Shown piece by piece: positions 1 to 9,790 of a stretch of DNA of 64,000 bases; position 1 is the first letter of the stretch; the number at the start of each line of letters is the position of its first letter. A program made the translations under genes and the position numbers. The notes under the pieces were generated by a model. The model was not told the origin of the DNA, did no database searches, and worked only from the letters and a program-made list of their open reading frames with translations. The stretch lies in contig NC_133174.1 of assembly GCF_040802235.1 (NCBI RefSeq), forward strand, positions 107,947,647 to 108,011,646, read 5' to 3'. Source of the DNA: Manis javanica (taxonomy: Eukaryota > Chordata > Mammalia > Pholidota > Manidae).

Positions 1-1145
1 GGGGCCATACAGGGAAATGTAAAGTTGGTAAGTGAGAGAGAAGCCATATTGTTTGCAAAGGTTAGCTTTTTACTTCTTTGCACATTTATGCCCTGTGGCT
101 TCTATGCCCAGCACTTGTCTCGAGGTATCTTTACCACCTGGAGGAATTATGATACTCGGTAAATTCCATATGAGGCACGAATTCTATTTAAGGGTTGTAA
201 TTAGGAAGGAAGAAGAAAAGCTATAGAGGTAGCATATGGAAGAAAACATGGGAGGATTGATTATTTCTTTGACATATCTTCTTGTAGAGTACCTTAAGTA
301 TGTATAGGTTTTAAACTACTAACTAACTTGCGCACACATATTAACATAATAGGAATACAGTGACATAAACAAAGCAAATCTATAATTACCATCCATCTCC
401 AGTGAAGCCAAGAAAACCATTTAGGCACCCTAGGCATTTATGAAAATTAGTCTATGATATGATGGATATTGTCCAACTGTACTTGAACCGTCTGAGAGAA
501 ATCAGACAAATTAAAGCAGCCCATTTCTGGGATCTGTTCACATCCCATATGTTCTTTTAACTGTAGATAGTCTATAGTCATAAGATTTTGGAGTGCTACA
601 CCTTGCACCCCTCCCAACTCCTGGTTGAGTTCCAACAGTACGGATCCGGTCAAATTCGTTGTCTCACTGTATGCACATGCCAGCCTAGACATCTCCCTCC
701 TCATTCCTATGGCAAGTCCAGGAGATGGTGGGCTGGATGCGGCCACGACCGCAGCATCGTCCGGATCCCTGTGGAGGCTTTTTGATGATCATCCCCCGGC
801 ACAAGTTCCCCAGAGAGTACTGATGCCGGAAGCTCCTCCTCATATCGTATCTTAGTTCATTTTCTGGGTATCCAAGCTAGGCCTTGATCTTCTGCATAGA
901 AACAAACAGACCCTTTGCCCACACTTTGACATGCCCTCTATACCACTGTGCAGAACTCATTGGAGGTCAGCACACAGGGACTGCTTTTTTTTTTTTATTA
1001 AGAGAAAGGAATATTATCAGAAAAGAGTACCTCCATAGCTGATCATCTGACACCCTTTAAGTGATCAACATTAAGGATATTTAAAGCATGCGTTGATCTT
1101 TGATTGATTTACCAATAGTTTTATCCTATCAAGGAGTAATCCCCC
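1..1145 (-). mobile_element. ERV env-LTR segment, copy 1 (3' part of an L1-ERV composite; truncated by window edge)
   Basis: Read on the minus strand, this segment follows directly on the 3' A-rich tail of the L1 at 1171-8041. It runs through the same sequence found at 56471-57600 in the composite at 50626-58295: a leader with an internal A-run (about 990-1000), the env TM open frame, and the start of the region upstream of the LTR. The LTR itself would lie beyond base 1. Close matches also occur at 37210-37905. No gag, pol or 5' LTR is present. Known: L1 transcripts can carry 3' flanking sequence (3' transduction). Inferred: this ERV piece was carried by the L1 and did not insert on its own, because the junction is the same in both composites. 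Confidence 0.85.
447..746 (-). pseudogene. Retroviral env transmembrane-subunit fragment (copy 1)
   Basis: A 99-codon open frame that resembles the ectodomain of a retroviral TM subunit. It has a heptad-repeat stretch (residues about 38-62), an LQN-x3-IDYL segment typical of the region before the disulfide loop, and a cysteine loop followed by FNLSDFSQ. The FNLSD continuation is most like avian alpharetrovirus-type TM proteins. The expected CX6CC motif is degraded: the first cysteine of the CC pair is glycine. The frame stops after HHIID, before any membrane anchor, and the same stop is present in the copies at 37668-37904 and 56868-57167, so the defect was in the source copy. No SU region, signal peptide or anchor is in frame. 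It is a relic, not a working envelope gene. The family assignment rests on motifs only. Confidence 0.7.
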
Positions 1146-1173
1146 TTTTCTTTCTTTCTTTTTTTTTTTTTAA
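1146..1173 (-). repeat. A-rich L1/ERV junction (L1 tail of the composite)
   Basis: On the minus strand the L1 3' end runs into an A-run and then an AGAAAGAAAGAAAA tract before the ERV part starts with GGGGGATTACTCC. The same arrangement occurs at 56450-56475 in the second composite. This is the fossil poly(A) tail of the founding L1 insertion, kept inside the later transcript. Confidence 0.75.
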
Positions 1174-1512
1174 TTTTTAATCTACACTTACATGAAGAAT
1201 ACTATGTTTACAATGCTCTCCCCTATATCAGGTCCCCCCTAACAACCACATTACGGTTACTGTCCATCAGCTTAGCAAAATGTTGTAGAGTCACTACTTG
1301 TCCTCTCTGTGTTGTGCAGCCCACCCTCCCCTTTCTCCCTCCCCCCCATGCATGCTAATCTTAATACCCCTCTTCTTCTTCCCCCCTCTTATCCCTCCCT
1401 GCCCACCCATCCTCCCCTGTTCCTTTCCCTTTGGTACCTGTTAGTCCATTTTTGGGTTCTGTAATTCCACTGCTGTTTTGTTCCTTCAGTTTTTCCTTTG
1501 TTCCTATACTCC

Positions 1513-4500
1513 TCAGATGAGTGAAATCATTTGGTATTTCTCTTTCTCCGCTTGGCTTATTTCACTGAGCATAATACTCTCCAGCTCCATCCATGTTGCT
1601 GCAAATGGTTGGATTTTTCCACTTCTTATGGCTGAGTAGTATTCCATTGTGTATATGTACCACATCTTCTTTATCCATTCATCTGCCGATGGACATTTAG
1701 GTTGCTTCCAATTCTTGGCTATTGTAAATAGTGCTGCGATAAACATAGGGGTGCATCTGTCTTTCTCAAACTTGATTGCTGCGTTCTTAGGGTAAATTCC
1801 TAGGAGTGGAATTCCTGGGTCAAATGGTAGGTGTGTTTTGAGCATTTTGACGCACCTCCATACTGCTTTCCACAATGGTTGAACTAATTTACATTCCCAC
1901 CAGCAGTGTAGGAGGGTTCCCCTTTCTCCACAGCCTCGCCAACATTTGTTGTTGTTTGTCTTTTGGATGGCAGCTATCCTTACTGGTGTGAGGTGATACC
2001 TCATTGTAGTTTTAATTTGCATTTCTCTGATAATTAGTGATGTGGAGCATCTTTTCATGTGTCTCTTGGCCATCTGTATTTCTTTTTTGGAGAACTGTCT
2101 GTTCAGTTCCTCTGCCCATTTTTTAATTGGGTTATTTGTTTTTTGTTTGTTGAGGCGTGTGAGCTCTTTATATATTCTGGACGTCAAGCCTTTATCGGAT
2201 GTGTCATTTTCAAATATATTCTCCCATACTGTAGGGTTCCTTTTTGTTCTATTGATGGTGTCTTTTGCTGTACAGAAGCTTTTCAGCTTAATGTAGTCCC
2301 ACTTGCTCATTTTTGCTGTTGTTTTCCTTGCCCGGGGAGATATGTTCAAGAAGAGATCACTCATGTTTATGTCTAAGAGGTTTTTGCCTATGTTTTTTTC
2401 CAAGAGTTTAATGGTTTCATGACTTACATTCAGGTCTTTGATCCATTTTGAGTTTACCTTTGTATATGGGGTTAGACAATGGTCCAGTTTCATTCTCCTA
2501 CATGTAGCTGTCCAGTTTTGTCAGCACCATCTGTTGAAGAGACTGTCATTTTGCCATTGTATGTCCATGGCTCCTTTATCAAATATTAATTGACCATATA
2601 TGTTTGGGTTAATTTCTGGGGTCTCTAATCTGTTCCACTGGTCTGTGGCTCTGTTCTTGTGCCAGTACCAAATTGTCTTGATTACTATGGCTTTGTAGTA
2701 GAGCTTGAAGTTGGGGAGTGAGATCCCCCCTACTTTATTCTTCTTTTTCAGGATTGCTTTGGCTATTCGGGGTCTTTGGTGTTTCCATATGAATTTTTGA
2801 TTTATTTGTTCCAATTCATTGAAGAATGTTGCTGGTAATTTGAGAGGGATTGCATCAAATCTGTATATTGCTTTGGGCAGGATGGCCATTTTGACGATAT
2901 TAATTCTTCCTAGCCATGAGCATGGGATGAGTTTCCATTTATTAGTGTCCCCTTTAATTTCTCTTAGGAGTGACTTGTAGTTTTCAGAGTATAAGTCTTT
3001 CACTTCTTTGGTTAGGTTTATTCCTAGGTATTTTATTCTTTTTGATACAATGGTGAATGGAATTGTTTTCCTGATTTCTCTTTCTATTGATTCGTTGTTA
3101 GTGTATAGGAAAGCTACAGATTTCTGTGTGTTAATTTTGTATCCTGCAACATTGCTGTATTCCGATATCAGTTCTAGTAGTTTTGGAGTGGAGTCTTTAG
3201 GGTTTTTTATGTACAGTATCATATCATCTGCAAATAGTGACAGTTTAACTTCTTCTTTACCAATCTGGATTCCTTGTATTTCTTTGTTTTGTCTGATTGC
3301 CGTGGCTAGGACCTCCAGTACTATGTTAAATAACAGTGGGGAGAGTGGGCATCCCTGTCTGGTTCCCGATCTCAGAGGAAATGCTTTCAGCTTCTCGCTG
3401 TTCAGTATAATGCTGGCTGTGGTTTTATCATATATGGCCTTTATTATGTTGAGGTACTTGCCCTCTATTCCCATTTTGCTGAGAGCTTTTATCATGAATG
3501 GATGTTGAATTTTGTCAAATGCTTTTTCAGCATCTATGGAGATGATCATGTGGTTTTTGTCTTTCTTTTTGTTGATGTGGTGGATGATGTTGATGGATTT
3601 TCGAATGTTGTACCATCCTTGCATCACTGGGATGAATCCCACTTGGTCATGGTGTATGATCCTTTTGATATACTGTTGAATTCTGTTTGCTAATATTTTA
3701 TTGAGTATTTTTGCATCTACATTCATCAGGGATATTGGTCTGTAATTTTTTTTTTTGGTGGGGTCTTTGCCTGGTTTTGGTATTAGGGTGATGTTGGCCT
3801 CATAGAATGAGTTTGGGAGTATTCCCTCTTCTTCTATTTTGTGGAACACTTTAAGGAGAATGGGTATTATGTCTTCTCTGTGTGTCTGATAAAATTCCGA
3901 GGTAAATCCGTCCGGCCCCGGGGTTTTGTTCTTGGGTAGTTTTTTGATTACTGTTTCAATTTCTTTGCTTGTAATTGGTTTGTTTAACTTTTGTGTTTCT
4001 TCCTTGGTCAGTCTTGGGAGGTTGTATTTTTCTAGGAAGTTGTCCATTTCTTCTAGGTTTTCCAGCTTGTTGGCATATAGGTTTTCATAGTAGTCTTTAA
4101 TAATTCTTTGTATTTCTGTGGAGTCTGTCGTGATTTTTCCATTCTCATTTCTGATTATGTTGATTTGTGTTGACTCTCTTTTTCTCTTAATAAGTTGGGC
4201 TAGGGGCTTATCTATTTTGTTTATTTTCTCAAAGAACCAGCTCTTGGTTTCGTTGATTTTTGCTATTGTTTTATTCTTCTCAATTTTGTTTATTTCTTCT
4301 CTGATCTTTATTATGTCCCTCCTTCTGCTGACTTTAGGCCTCATTTGTTCTTCTTTTTCCAGTTTTAATAATTGTGATGTTAGACTATTCATTTGGGATT
4401 GTTCTTCCTTCTTCAAGTGTGCCTGGATTGCTATATACTTTCCTCCTAAGACTGCTTTCGCTGCATCCCACAGAAGTTGGGGCTTAGTGTTGTTGTTGTC

Positions 4501-5354
4501 ATTTGTTTCTATATATTCCTCGATCTCTATTTTGATTTGTTCATTGATCCATTGATTATTTAGTAGCATGTTGTTAAGCCTCCATGTGTTTGTGAGCCTT
4601 TTTTTTTCTTTGTAGAATTTATTTCTACTTTCATATCTTTGTGGTCTGAAAAATTGGTTGGTAGAATTTCAATATTTTGGAATTTACTGAGGCTCTTTTT
4701 GTGTGCTAGTATGTGGTCTATTCTGGAGAATGTTCCATGTGCACTTGAGAAGAATATATATCCTGTTGCTTTTGGATGTAGAGTTCTATAGATGTCTATT
4801 AGGTCCATCTGTTCTAGTGTGTTGTTCAGTGCCTGTGTGTCTTTACTTATTTTCTGCCCGGTGGATCTATCCTTTGGGGTGAGTGGTGTGTTGAAGTCTC
4901 CTACAATGAATACATTGCAGTCTATTTCCGTCTTTAGTTCTGTTAGTATTTGCTTCACATATGCTGGTGCTCCTGTATTGGGTGCATATATATTTAGAAT
5001 GGTTATATCCTCTTGTTGGACTGATCCCTTTATCATTATGTAGTATCCTTCTTTATCTCTTGTTACTTTCCTTGTTTTGAAGTCTATTTTGTCTGATATT
5101 AGTACTGCAACCCCTGCTTTCTTCTCACTGTTGTTTGCCTGAAATATGTTTTTGCATCCCTTGACTTTTAGTCTATGCTTATCTTTGGGTTTAAGGTAAG
5201 TTTCTTGTAAGCAGCATATAGATGGGTCTTGCTTTTTTATCCATTCTATTACTCTATGTCTTTTGATTGGTGCATTAAGTCCATTTACATTTAGGGTGAC
5301 TATTGAGAGATGTGTACTTATTGCCATTGCAGGCTTTAGATTCGTGGTTACCAA
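1513..5354 (-). pseudogene. L1 ORF2 (endonuclease-reverse transcriptase), two disabling lesions
   Basis: ORF2 encodes the APE-type endonuclease and reverse transcriptase that carry out target-primed reverse transcription in the nucleus. The endonuclease domain is at 5354-4560 ([10 protein letters not shown] near the N terminus, a GDFNTP motif, SRIDH and NFSDHK at the C-terminal side). It goes out of frame in an A-run near 4600-4612, where the copy at 52302-53429 reads on. The frame from 4569 to 2521 carries the RT domain with an intact LFADDM catalytic motif. A TGG-to-TGA change at 2521-2523 stops it. The last segment, 2493-1513, keeps the cysteine-rich C-terminal motif [18 protein letters not shown] and ends in a natural stop. 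Either Met at 5354 or the one ten codons in (5327, before AISTHLSIVTL) could be the start. Confidence 0.93.
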
Positions 5355-5522
5355 AGGTTCAAGGTTAGCTTCTTTATTATCTTACTGCCTAACTTAGCTC
5401 GCTTTTTGAGCTGTTATATACACTGTCTGGAGATTCTTTTCTTCTCTCCCTTCTTATTCCTCCTCCTCCATTCTTCATATGTTGTGTGTTTTGTTCTGTG
5501 CTCTTTTTAGGGATGCTCCCAT

Positions 5523-6446
5523 CTAGAGCAGTCCCTGTAGGATGCCCTGTAGAGGTGGTTTGTGGGAAGCAAATTCCCTCAGCTTTTGCTTGTCTGGGAA
5601 TTGTTCAATCCCGCCATCATATTTAAATGATAGTCGTGCTGGATACAGTATCCTTGGTTCAAGGCTCTTCTGTTTCATTGCATTAAGTATATCATGCCAT
5701 TTTCTTCTGGCCTGTAGGGTTTCTGTCGAGAAGTCTGATGTTAGCCTGATGGGTTTTCCTTTATAGGTGACCTTTTTCTCTCTAGCTGCCTTTAAAACTC
5801 TTTCCTTGTCCTTGATCCTTGTCATTTTAATTACTATGTGTCTTGGTGTTGTCCTCCTTGGATCCTTTCTGTTGGGAGTTCTGTGTAATTCCATGGTCTG
5901 TTCGATTATTTCCTCCCCCAGTTTGGGGAAGTTTTCAGCAATTATTTCTTCAAAGAGACTTTCTATCCCTTTTCCTCTTTCTTCCTCTTCTGGTATCCTT
6001 ATAATACGAATATTATTCCTTTTGTATTGGTCACATATTTCTCTTAGTGTTGTTTCATTCCTGGAGATCCTTTTATCTCTCTCTATGTCAGCTTCTATAC
6101 GTTCCTGTTCTCTGGCTTCTATTCCTTCAATGGCCTCTTGCATCTTATCCATTCTGCTTATAAATCCTTCCAGGGATTGTTTCACTTCTGTGATGTCCTT
6201 CCTGACATCTGTGATCTCCTTCCGGACTTCATCCCACTGCTCTTGCATTTTTCTCTGCATCTCATCCCACTGCTCTTGCATTTTTCTCTGCATCTCATCC
6301 CATTGCTCTTGCATTTTTCTCTGCATCTCCGTCAGCATGTTCATGACTTTTATTTTGAATTCTTTTTCAGGAGGACTGGTTAGGTCTGTCTCCCTCTCAG
6401 GTGTTGTCTCTGTGATCTTTGTCTGCCTGTAGTTTTGCCTTTTCAT
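5523..6446 (-). CDS. L1 ORF1 protein, intact (307 aa)
   Basis: L1 ORF1p is a trimeric RNA-binding chaperone that coats L1 RNA in the cytoplasm. Residues about 35-115 form a coiled coil, about 140-235 the RRM ([11 protein letters not shown] near its start), and the rest the C-terminal domain with the RRTTPRH and [14 protein letters not shown] motifs. Residues 41-73 are three perfect copies of an 11-residue unit ([11 protein letters not shown]); the copy at 51216-52106 has two, which accounts exactly for the 307 versus 296 residue difference. One oddity is RIIRIPEEE where the other copy has HIIGVPEEE. No frameshift or stop was seen. The protein may be makeable, but the element lacks a working ORF2. 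Confidence 0.92.
   Translation of the reverse strand: MKRQNYRQTKITETTPERETDLTSPPEKEFKIKVMNMLTEMQRKMQEQWDEMQRKMQEQWDEMQRKMQEQWDEVRKEITDVRKDITEVKQSLEGFISRMDKMQEAIEGIEAREQERIEADIERDKRISRNETTLREICDQYKRNNIRIIRIPEEEERGKGIESLFEEIIAENFPKLGEEIIEQTMELHRTPNRKDPRRTTPRHIVIKMTRIKDKERVLKAAREKKVTYKGKPIRLTSDFSTETLQARRKWHDILNAMKQKSLEPRILYPARLSFKYDGGIEQFPDKQKLREFASHKPPLQGILQGLL
6228..6326 (-). repeat. 33-bp tandem repeat x3 inside ORF1 coiled coil
   Basis: Three tandem 33-bp units encode [11 protein letters not shown] three times (ORF1 residues 41-73). On the plus strand they read as a repeated CATCTCATCCCACTGCTC phrase. An 11-residue (hendecad) unit keeps a coiled coil in register, so copy-number change is tolerated. 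Two units are present at 51336-51401, and about one diverged unit in the older ORF1 at 38696-39139. Confidence 0.9.
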
Positions 6447-6789
6447 GGTGATAGAGATAGTTTGCAGATCTGGTACAAGTGACCGCTGGAAGAGCTTCCC
6501 TTCTTGTTGGTTTGTGACCTTCTCCTGGGAGAATAGCGACCTCTAGTTGCTTGTGCTGGGCAGCTGTGCGCAGACAGGGCTTCTGCTTCCTGCCCAGTTG
6601 CTTTGGGGTTTATCTCCGCTGTTGCTGTGGGCTTGGCCTGGCTGGGGCTGTTCCTCCAAAATGGTGGAGCCCCGTTGGAGGGGGAGTGGCCAGGAGGCTA
6701 TTTATCTCCGTAAGGGGCCTCTGTGCTCCCTCCTGCCCAGGGGGTAAGAGTGCCCAGAGATCCCCAGATTCCCTGCCTCTGGTCTAAGT

Positions 6790-7790
6790 GACCTGTCCTG
6801 CCCCTTTAAGACTTCCAAAAAGCACTCTCCAAACCAAAACAACAACAGCAACAATGAGAGAGGGAACAGAAAGGAAAAAAAAAAGGAAAAAACACGCGAT
6901 TTTTTTTTTTTTGTCCTCAGGTGCCGCTCCCAGGCACCCGCTCACTGGTCCTGCTGCCCTGTCTCCCTAGCACCAGGGTCCCTGTCCTTTCAAGGCTTCC
7001 AAAAAGCACCCACCCATCGGTCCCGCAGGGAAGGAACGCTCGATATTCTTTGTCCTCAGGCGCTGGTCCCAGGCACCTGCTCACCAGTCCCGCCGCCCTG
7101 CCTCCCTAGCACCGGGTTCCCTGTCCCTTTAAGGCTTCCAAAAAGCACTCGCCAAAAAGAGAGAAAAAAAGGGGAAAAACACGCGATTTCCTCCATCCTC
7201 AGGTGCCGGTCTCAGGCACCCACCCACCAGTCCCACAGGGTAAAACGCGCGATATTCTTTGTCTTCAGGCACCGGTCCCAGGCACCCGCTCACCAGTCCC
7301 GCGGCCCTGCCTCCCTAGCACCGGGGTCCCTGTCCCTTTTAGGCTTCCAAAAAGCACTCGCAAAAAAGAGAAAAAAAAAAGGGGAAAAACGCGTGTTTTC
7401 CTCTGTCCTCAAGTGCCGGTCTCAGGCACTCGCCCCCCGGTCCCGCAGGGAAAAACGTGGTATATTCTTTGTCCTCAGGCGCCGGTCCCAGGCACCCGCT
7501 CACCAGTCCCGCCACCCTGCCTCCCTAGCACCGGGGTCCCTGTCCCTTTAAGGCTTCCAAAAAGCGCTCGCCAAAAAGAGAAAAAAAAAAGGGGAAAAAC
7601 GCGCGATTTCCTCCGTCCTCAAGCGCCGGTCTCAGGCACCTGCCCGCCGGTCCCGCAGGGAGAAACGCGGGATATTCTTTGTCCTCAGGTGCCGGTCCCA
7701 GGCACCTGCTCACTGGTCCCGCCACCCTGCCTCCCTAGCAACGGGGGCCCGTCCCTTTAAGGCTTCCAAAAAACACTTGCCAAAAAAAAC
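6790..7790 (-). repeat. L1 5' UTR promoter monomer array (~209-bp period)
   Basis: The phrase CTTTAAGGCTTCCAAAAAGC recurs on the plus strand near 6804, 6987, 7126, 7335, 7544 and 7753, with spacings of 183, 139, 209, 209 and 209 bp. Each 209-bp unit is internally doubled: two ~70-bp blocks contain a GGTGCCTG-type phrase, then ACCGGCGCC, then a CGCG-rich stretch, and the 139-bp unit lacks one block. The units are CpG-rich and A/T-tract punctuated. Tandem monomer promoters are well known in mouse L1 but not in human L1. The L1 5' UTR at 63232-64000 has no such array. The L1 at 50626 begins inside a monomer. Confidence 0.88.
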
Positions 7791-8012
7791 CGCTCCGGTT
7801 TCTTTCCACCCGCCGGGAGCCGGGGGGAGGGGCGCTCGGGTCCCGCCGGGCCGGGGCTTGTATCTTACCCCCTTCGCAAGGCGCTGGGTTCTTGCAGGTG
7901 TGGATGTGGTCTGGATGTTGTCCTGTGTCCTGTGGTCTCTATTTTAGGAAGATTTTTCTTTGGTATATTTTCATAGCTCTATGTGTTTTTGGGAGGAGAT
8001 TTCCACTGCTCT

Positions 8013-8041
8013 ACTCACGCCACCATCCTGGCTCCGCCCCC
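8013..8041 (-). promoter_or_regulatory. L1 5' end with YY1-like site
   Basis: On the minus strand the element opens with GGGGCGGAGCCAGGATGGTGG. This resembles the GCCAAGATGG YY1 site that sets the transcription start of human L1. The same position at 63232-63255 reads GGAGCCAAGATGGTGGC. It is the expected 5' boundary of a full-length copy. Confidence 0.65.
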
Positions 8042-8264
8042 TGAATCAATAATTTTTAAAAATGAGTAATAAATTTTTATTGGAAACACTATGGCTCCAA
8101 ATCAGGTGTATGGTGCCATTTTCCATTAGTTCATATTTCCTATTTCTTCCCTTTTATAGATAAGCATTAAGGGATCTTTTTCACCAGTTTAAGTAGATGA
8201 GAATTTTGTTACAGCAATGCCACTCAATCCTTTTAGCCCTTTCCAAGTATATATATATGTATAT

Positions 8265-8297
<33 letters not shown>

Positions 8298-8467
8298 CAA
8301 AATAGCAGTCATCTACCAAAGTTTTTTTCCTGATATACAAAAATTTTATATACTTAACGTATATAATTTGACAGGTCTGATTTTGCATGTATTTGTGAAA
8401 CCATCACCATAATCAAGATACTAAACACGTCCATCACCTGCAACAGTTTTCTCCTACCAGCCTAGTA
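8042..8467. other. Intergenic: (CA)n microsatellite and an old L1 3' UTR piece
   Basis: A TA-rich then (CA)n tract lies at 8248-8299. From about 8330 to 8460 the plus strand reads like the antisense of an ancient L1 3' UTR (AACCATCACCATAATCAAG, then CGTCCATCACCTGC). Nothing protein-coding is seen. Confidence 0.55.
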
Positions 8468-9790
8468 ATTTTTTTTTGGTATCATTAATCTACAATTACA
8501 TGAGGAACATTATGTTTACTAGGCTCCCCCCTTCACCAAGTCCCCCCGACAAACCCCATTACAGTTACTGTCCATCAGCGTAGTAAGATGCTGTAGAGTC
8601 ACTACTTGTCTTCTCTGTGTTGCACAGCTCTCCCCGTGTCACCCTCCAACATTATACATGCTGATCTTAATGCCCCCTTTCTTCCCCCCCTTATCCCTCC
8701 CTTCCCACCCATCCTCCCCAGTCCCTTTCCCTTTGGTAACTGTTAGTCCATTCTTGGGTTCTGTGAGTCTGCTGCTGTTTGGTTCCTTCTGTTTTTGCTT
8801 TGTTTTGATACTCCACAGATGAGTGAAATCATTTGATACTTGTCTTTCTCCATCTGGCTTATTTCACTGAGCATAATACCCTCTAGCTCCATCCATGTTG
8901 TTGCAAATGGTAGGATTTGTTTTCTTCTTATGGCAGAATAATATCCCATTGGGTATATGTGCTGCATCTTCTTTATCCATTCATCTACTGATGGACACTT
9001 AGGCTGCTTCCATTTCTTGGCTATTGTAAATAGTGCTGCGATAAACAGGGGTGCATATGTCTTTTTCAAACTGGGCTGCTGTGTTCTTAGGGTAAATTCT
9101 TAGGAGTGGAATTCCTGCATCAAATGGTATTTCTATTTTGAGTTTTTTGAGGAACCTCCATACTGCTTTCCACAATGGTTGAACTAAGTTACATTCCCAC
9201 CAGAAGTGTAGGAGGGTTCCCCTTTCTCCACATCCTCGCCAACATTTGTTGTTGTTTGTTGTTTGGATGGTGGCCATCCTAACTGGTGTGAGGTGATATC
9301 TCATTGTGGTTTTAATTTGCATTTCTCTGATGACTAGTGATGTGGAGTATCTTTTCACGTGTCTGTTGGCCATCTGAATTTCTTCTTGGGGAAGTGTCTG
9401 TTCAGCTCCTCTGCCCATTTTTAAATTGGATTATTTGCTTTTTGTTTGTTGAGGTGCATGAGCTTTTTATATATTTTGGATGTCAACCCTTTATCAGATT
9501 TGTCATTTATGATTATATTCTCCCATAGTGTAGGATGCCTTTTTGCTCTATTGATGGTGTCCTTTGCTGTACAGAAGCTTTTCAGCTTGATATGATCCCA
9601 GTTGTTCATTTTTGCTTTTGTTTCCCTTGCCCGAGGAGATGTGTTCATGTTGCTCATGTTTATATTGAAGAGATTTTGGTCTGTTTTCTTCTAAGAGTTT
9701 TATGGTTTCATGACTTACATTCAGGTCTTTGATCCATTTCGAATTTACTTTTGTGTATGGGGTTAGACAGTGATCCAGTTTCATTCTCTT
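8468..9790 (-). mobile_element. 5'-truncated LINE-1
   Basis: A minus-strand L1 3' end starting in a T-run (poly-A tail) at about 8468. It runs through the 3' UTR and the last ~330 codons of ORF2 and stops near 9790 within the [17 protein letters not shown] region. ORF2 pieces are spread over at least three frames (9784-9548, 9657-9421, 9418-8999, 9069-8743), so it is well decayed. The cysteine-rich motif is still readable, with one H/F change. I could not find a convincing target-site duplication. Confidence 0.9.

Larger units (their letters stand above)
1171..8041 (-). mobile_element. Near full-length LINE-1 (copy 1) with monomer-type promoter
   Basis: A complete L1 layout on the minus strand: 5' UTR (about 8041-6447) with a tandem monomer array, ORF1 (6446-5523), a short inter-ORF spacer, ORF2 (5354 to about 1513) and a 3' UTR with C-rich runs on the plus strand, ending in the A-rich tract at 1146-1173. 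ORF1 is uninterrupted. ORF2 has one frameshift and one nonsense change, so this copy cannot supply its own ORF2 protein. The 3' flank is the ERV env segment, making this the larger part of a composite element. The target-site duplication cannot be tested because the distal end lies outside the window. Confidence 0.93.

Noticed and set aside
447..746. Possible captured envelope (syncytin-like) gene
   Set aside because: It has no SU, signal peptide or membrane anchor in frame, loop cysteines are lost, and copies share an early stop.
1..1145. Independent retroviral provirus at the left edge
   Set aside because: No gag, pol, primer-binding site or 5' LTR is seen, and the junction to L1 is shared with another locus, so it travelled with the L1.
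7203..7760. A 185-codon plus-strand frame of repeated PVPGTRSPVP-like units
   Set aside because: It is the antisense of the L1 promoter monomers. The repetition comes from the tandem DNA units, and it has no start context or domain.
6790..7790. CRISPR-like regular repeats
   Set aside because: Repeats are adjoining tandem monomers within an L1 5' UTR in a mammalian genome, with no repeat-spacer structure.
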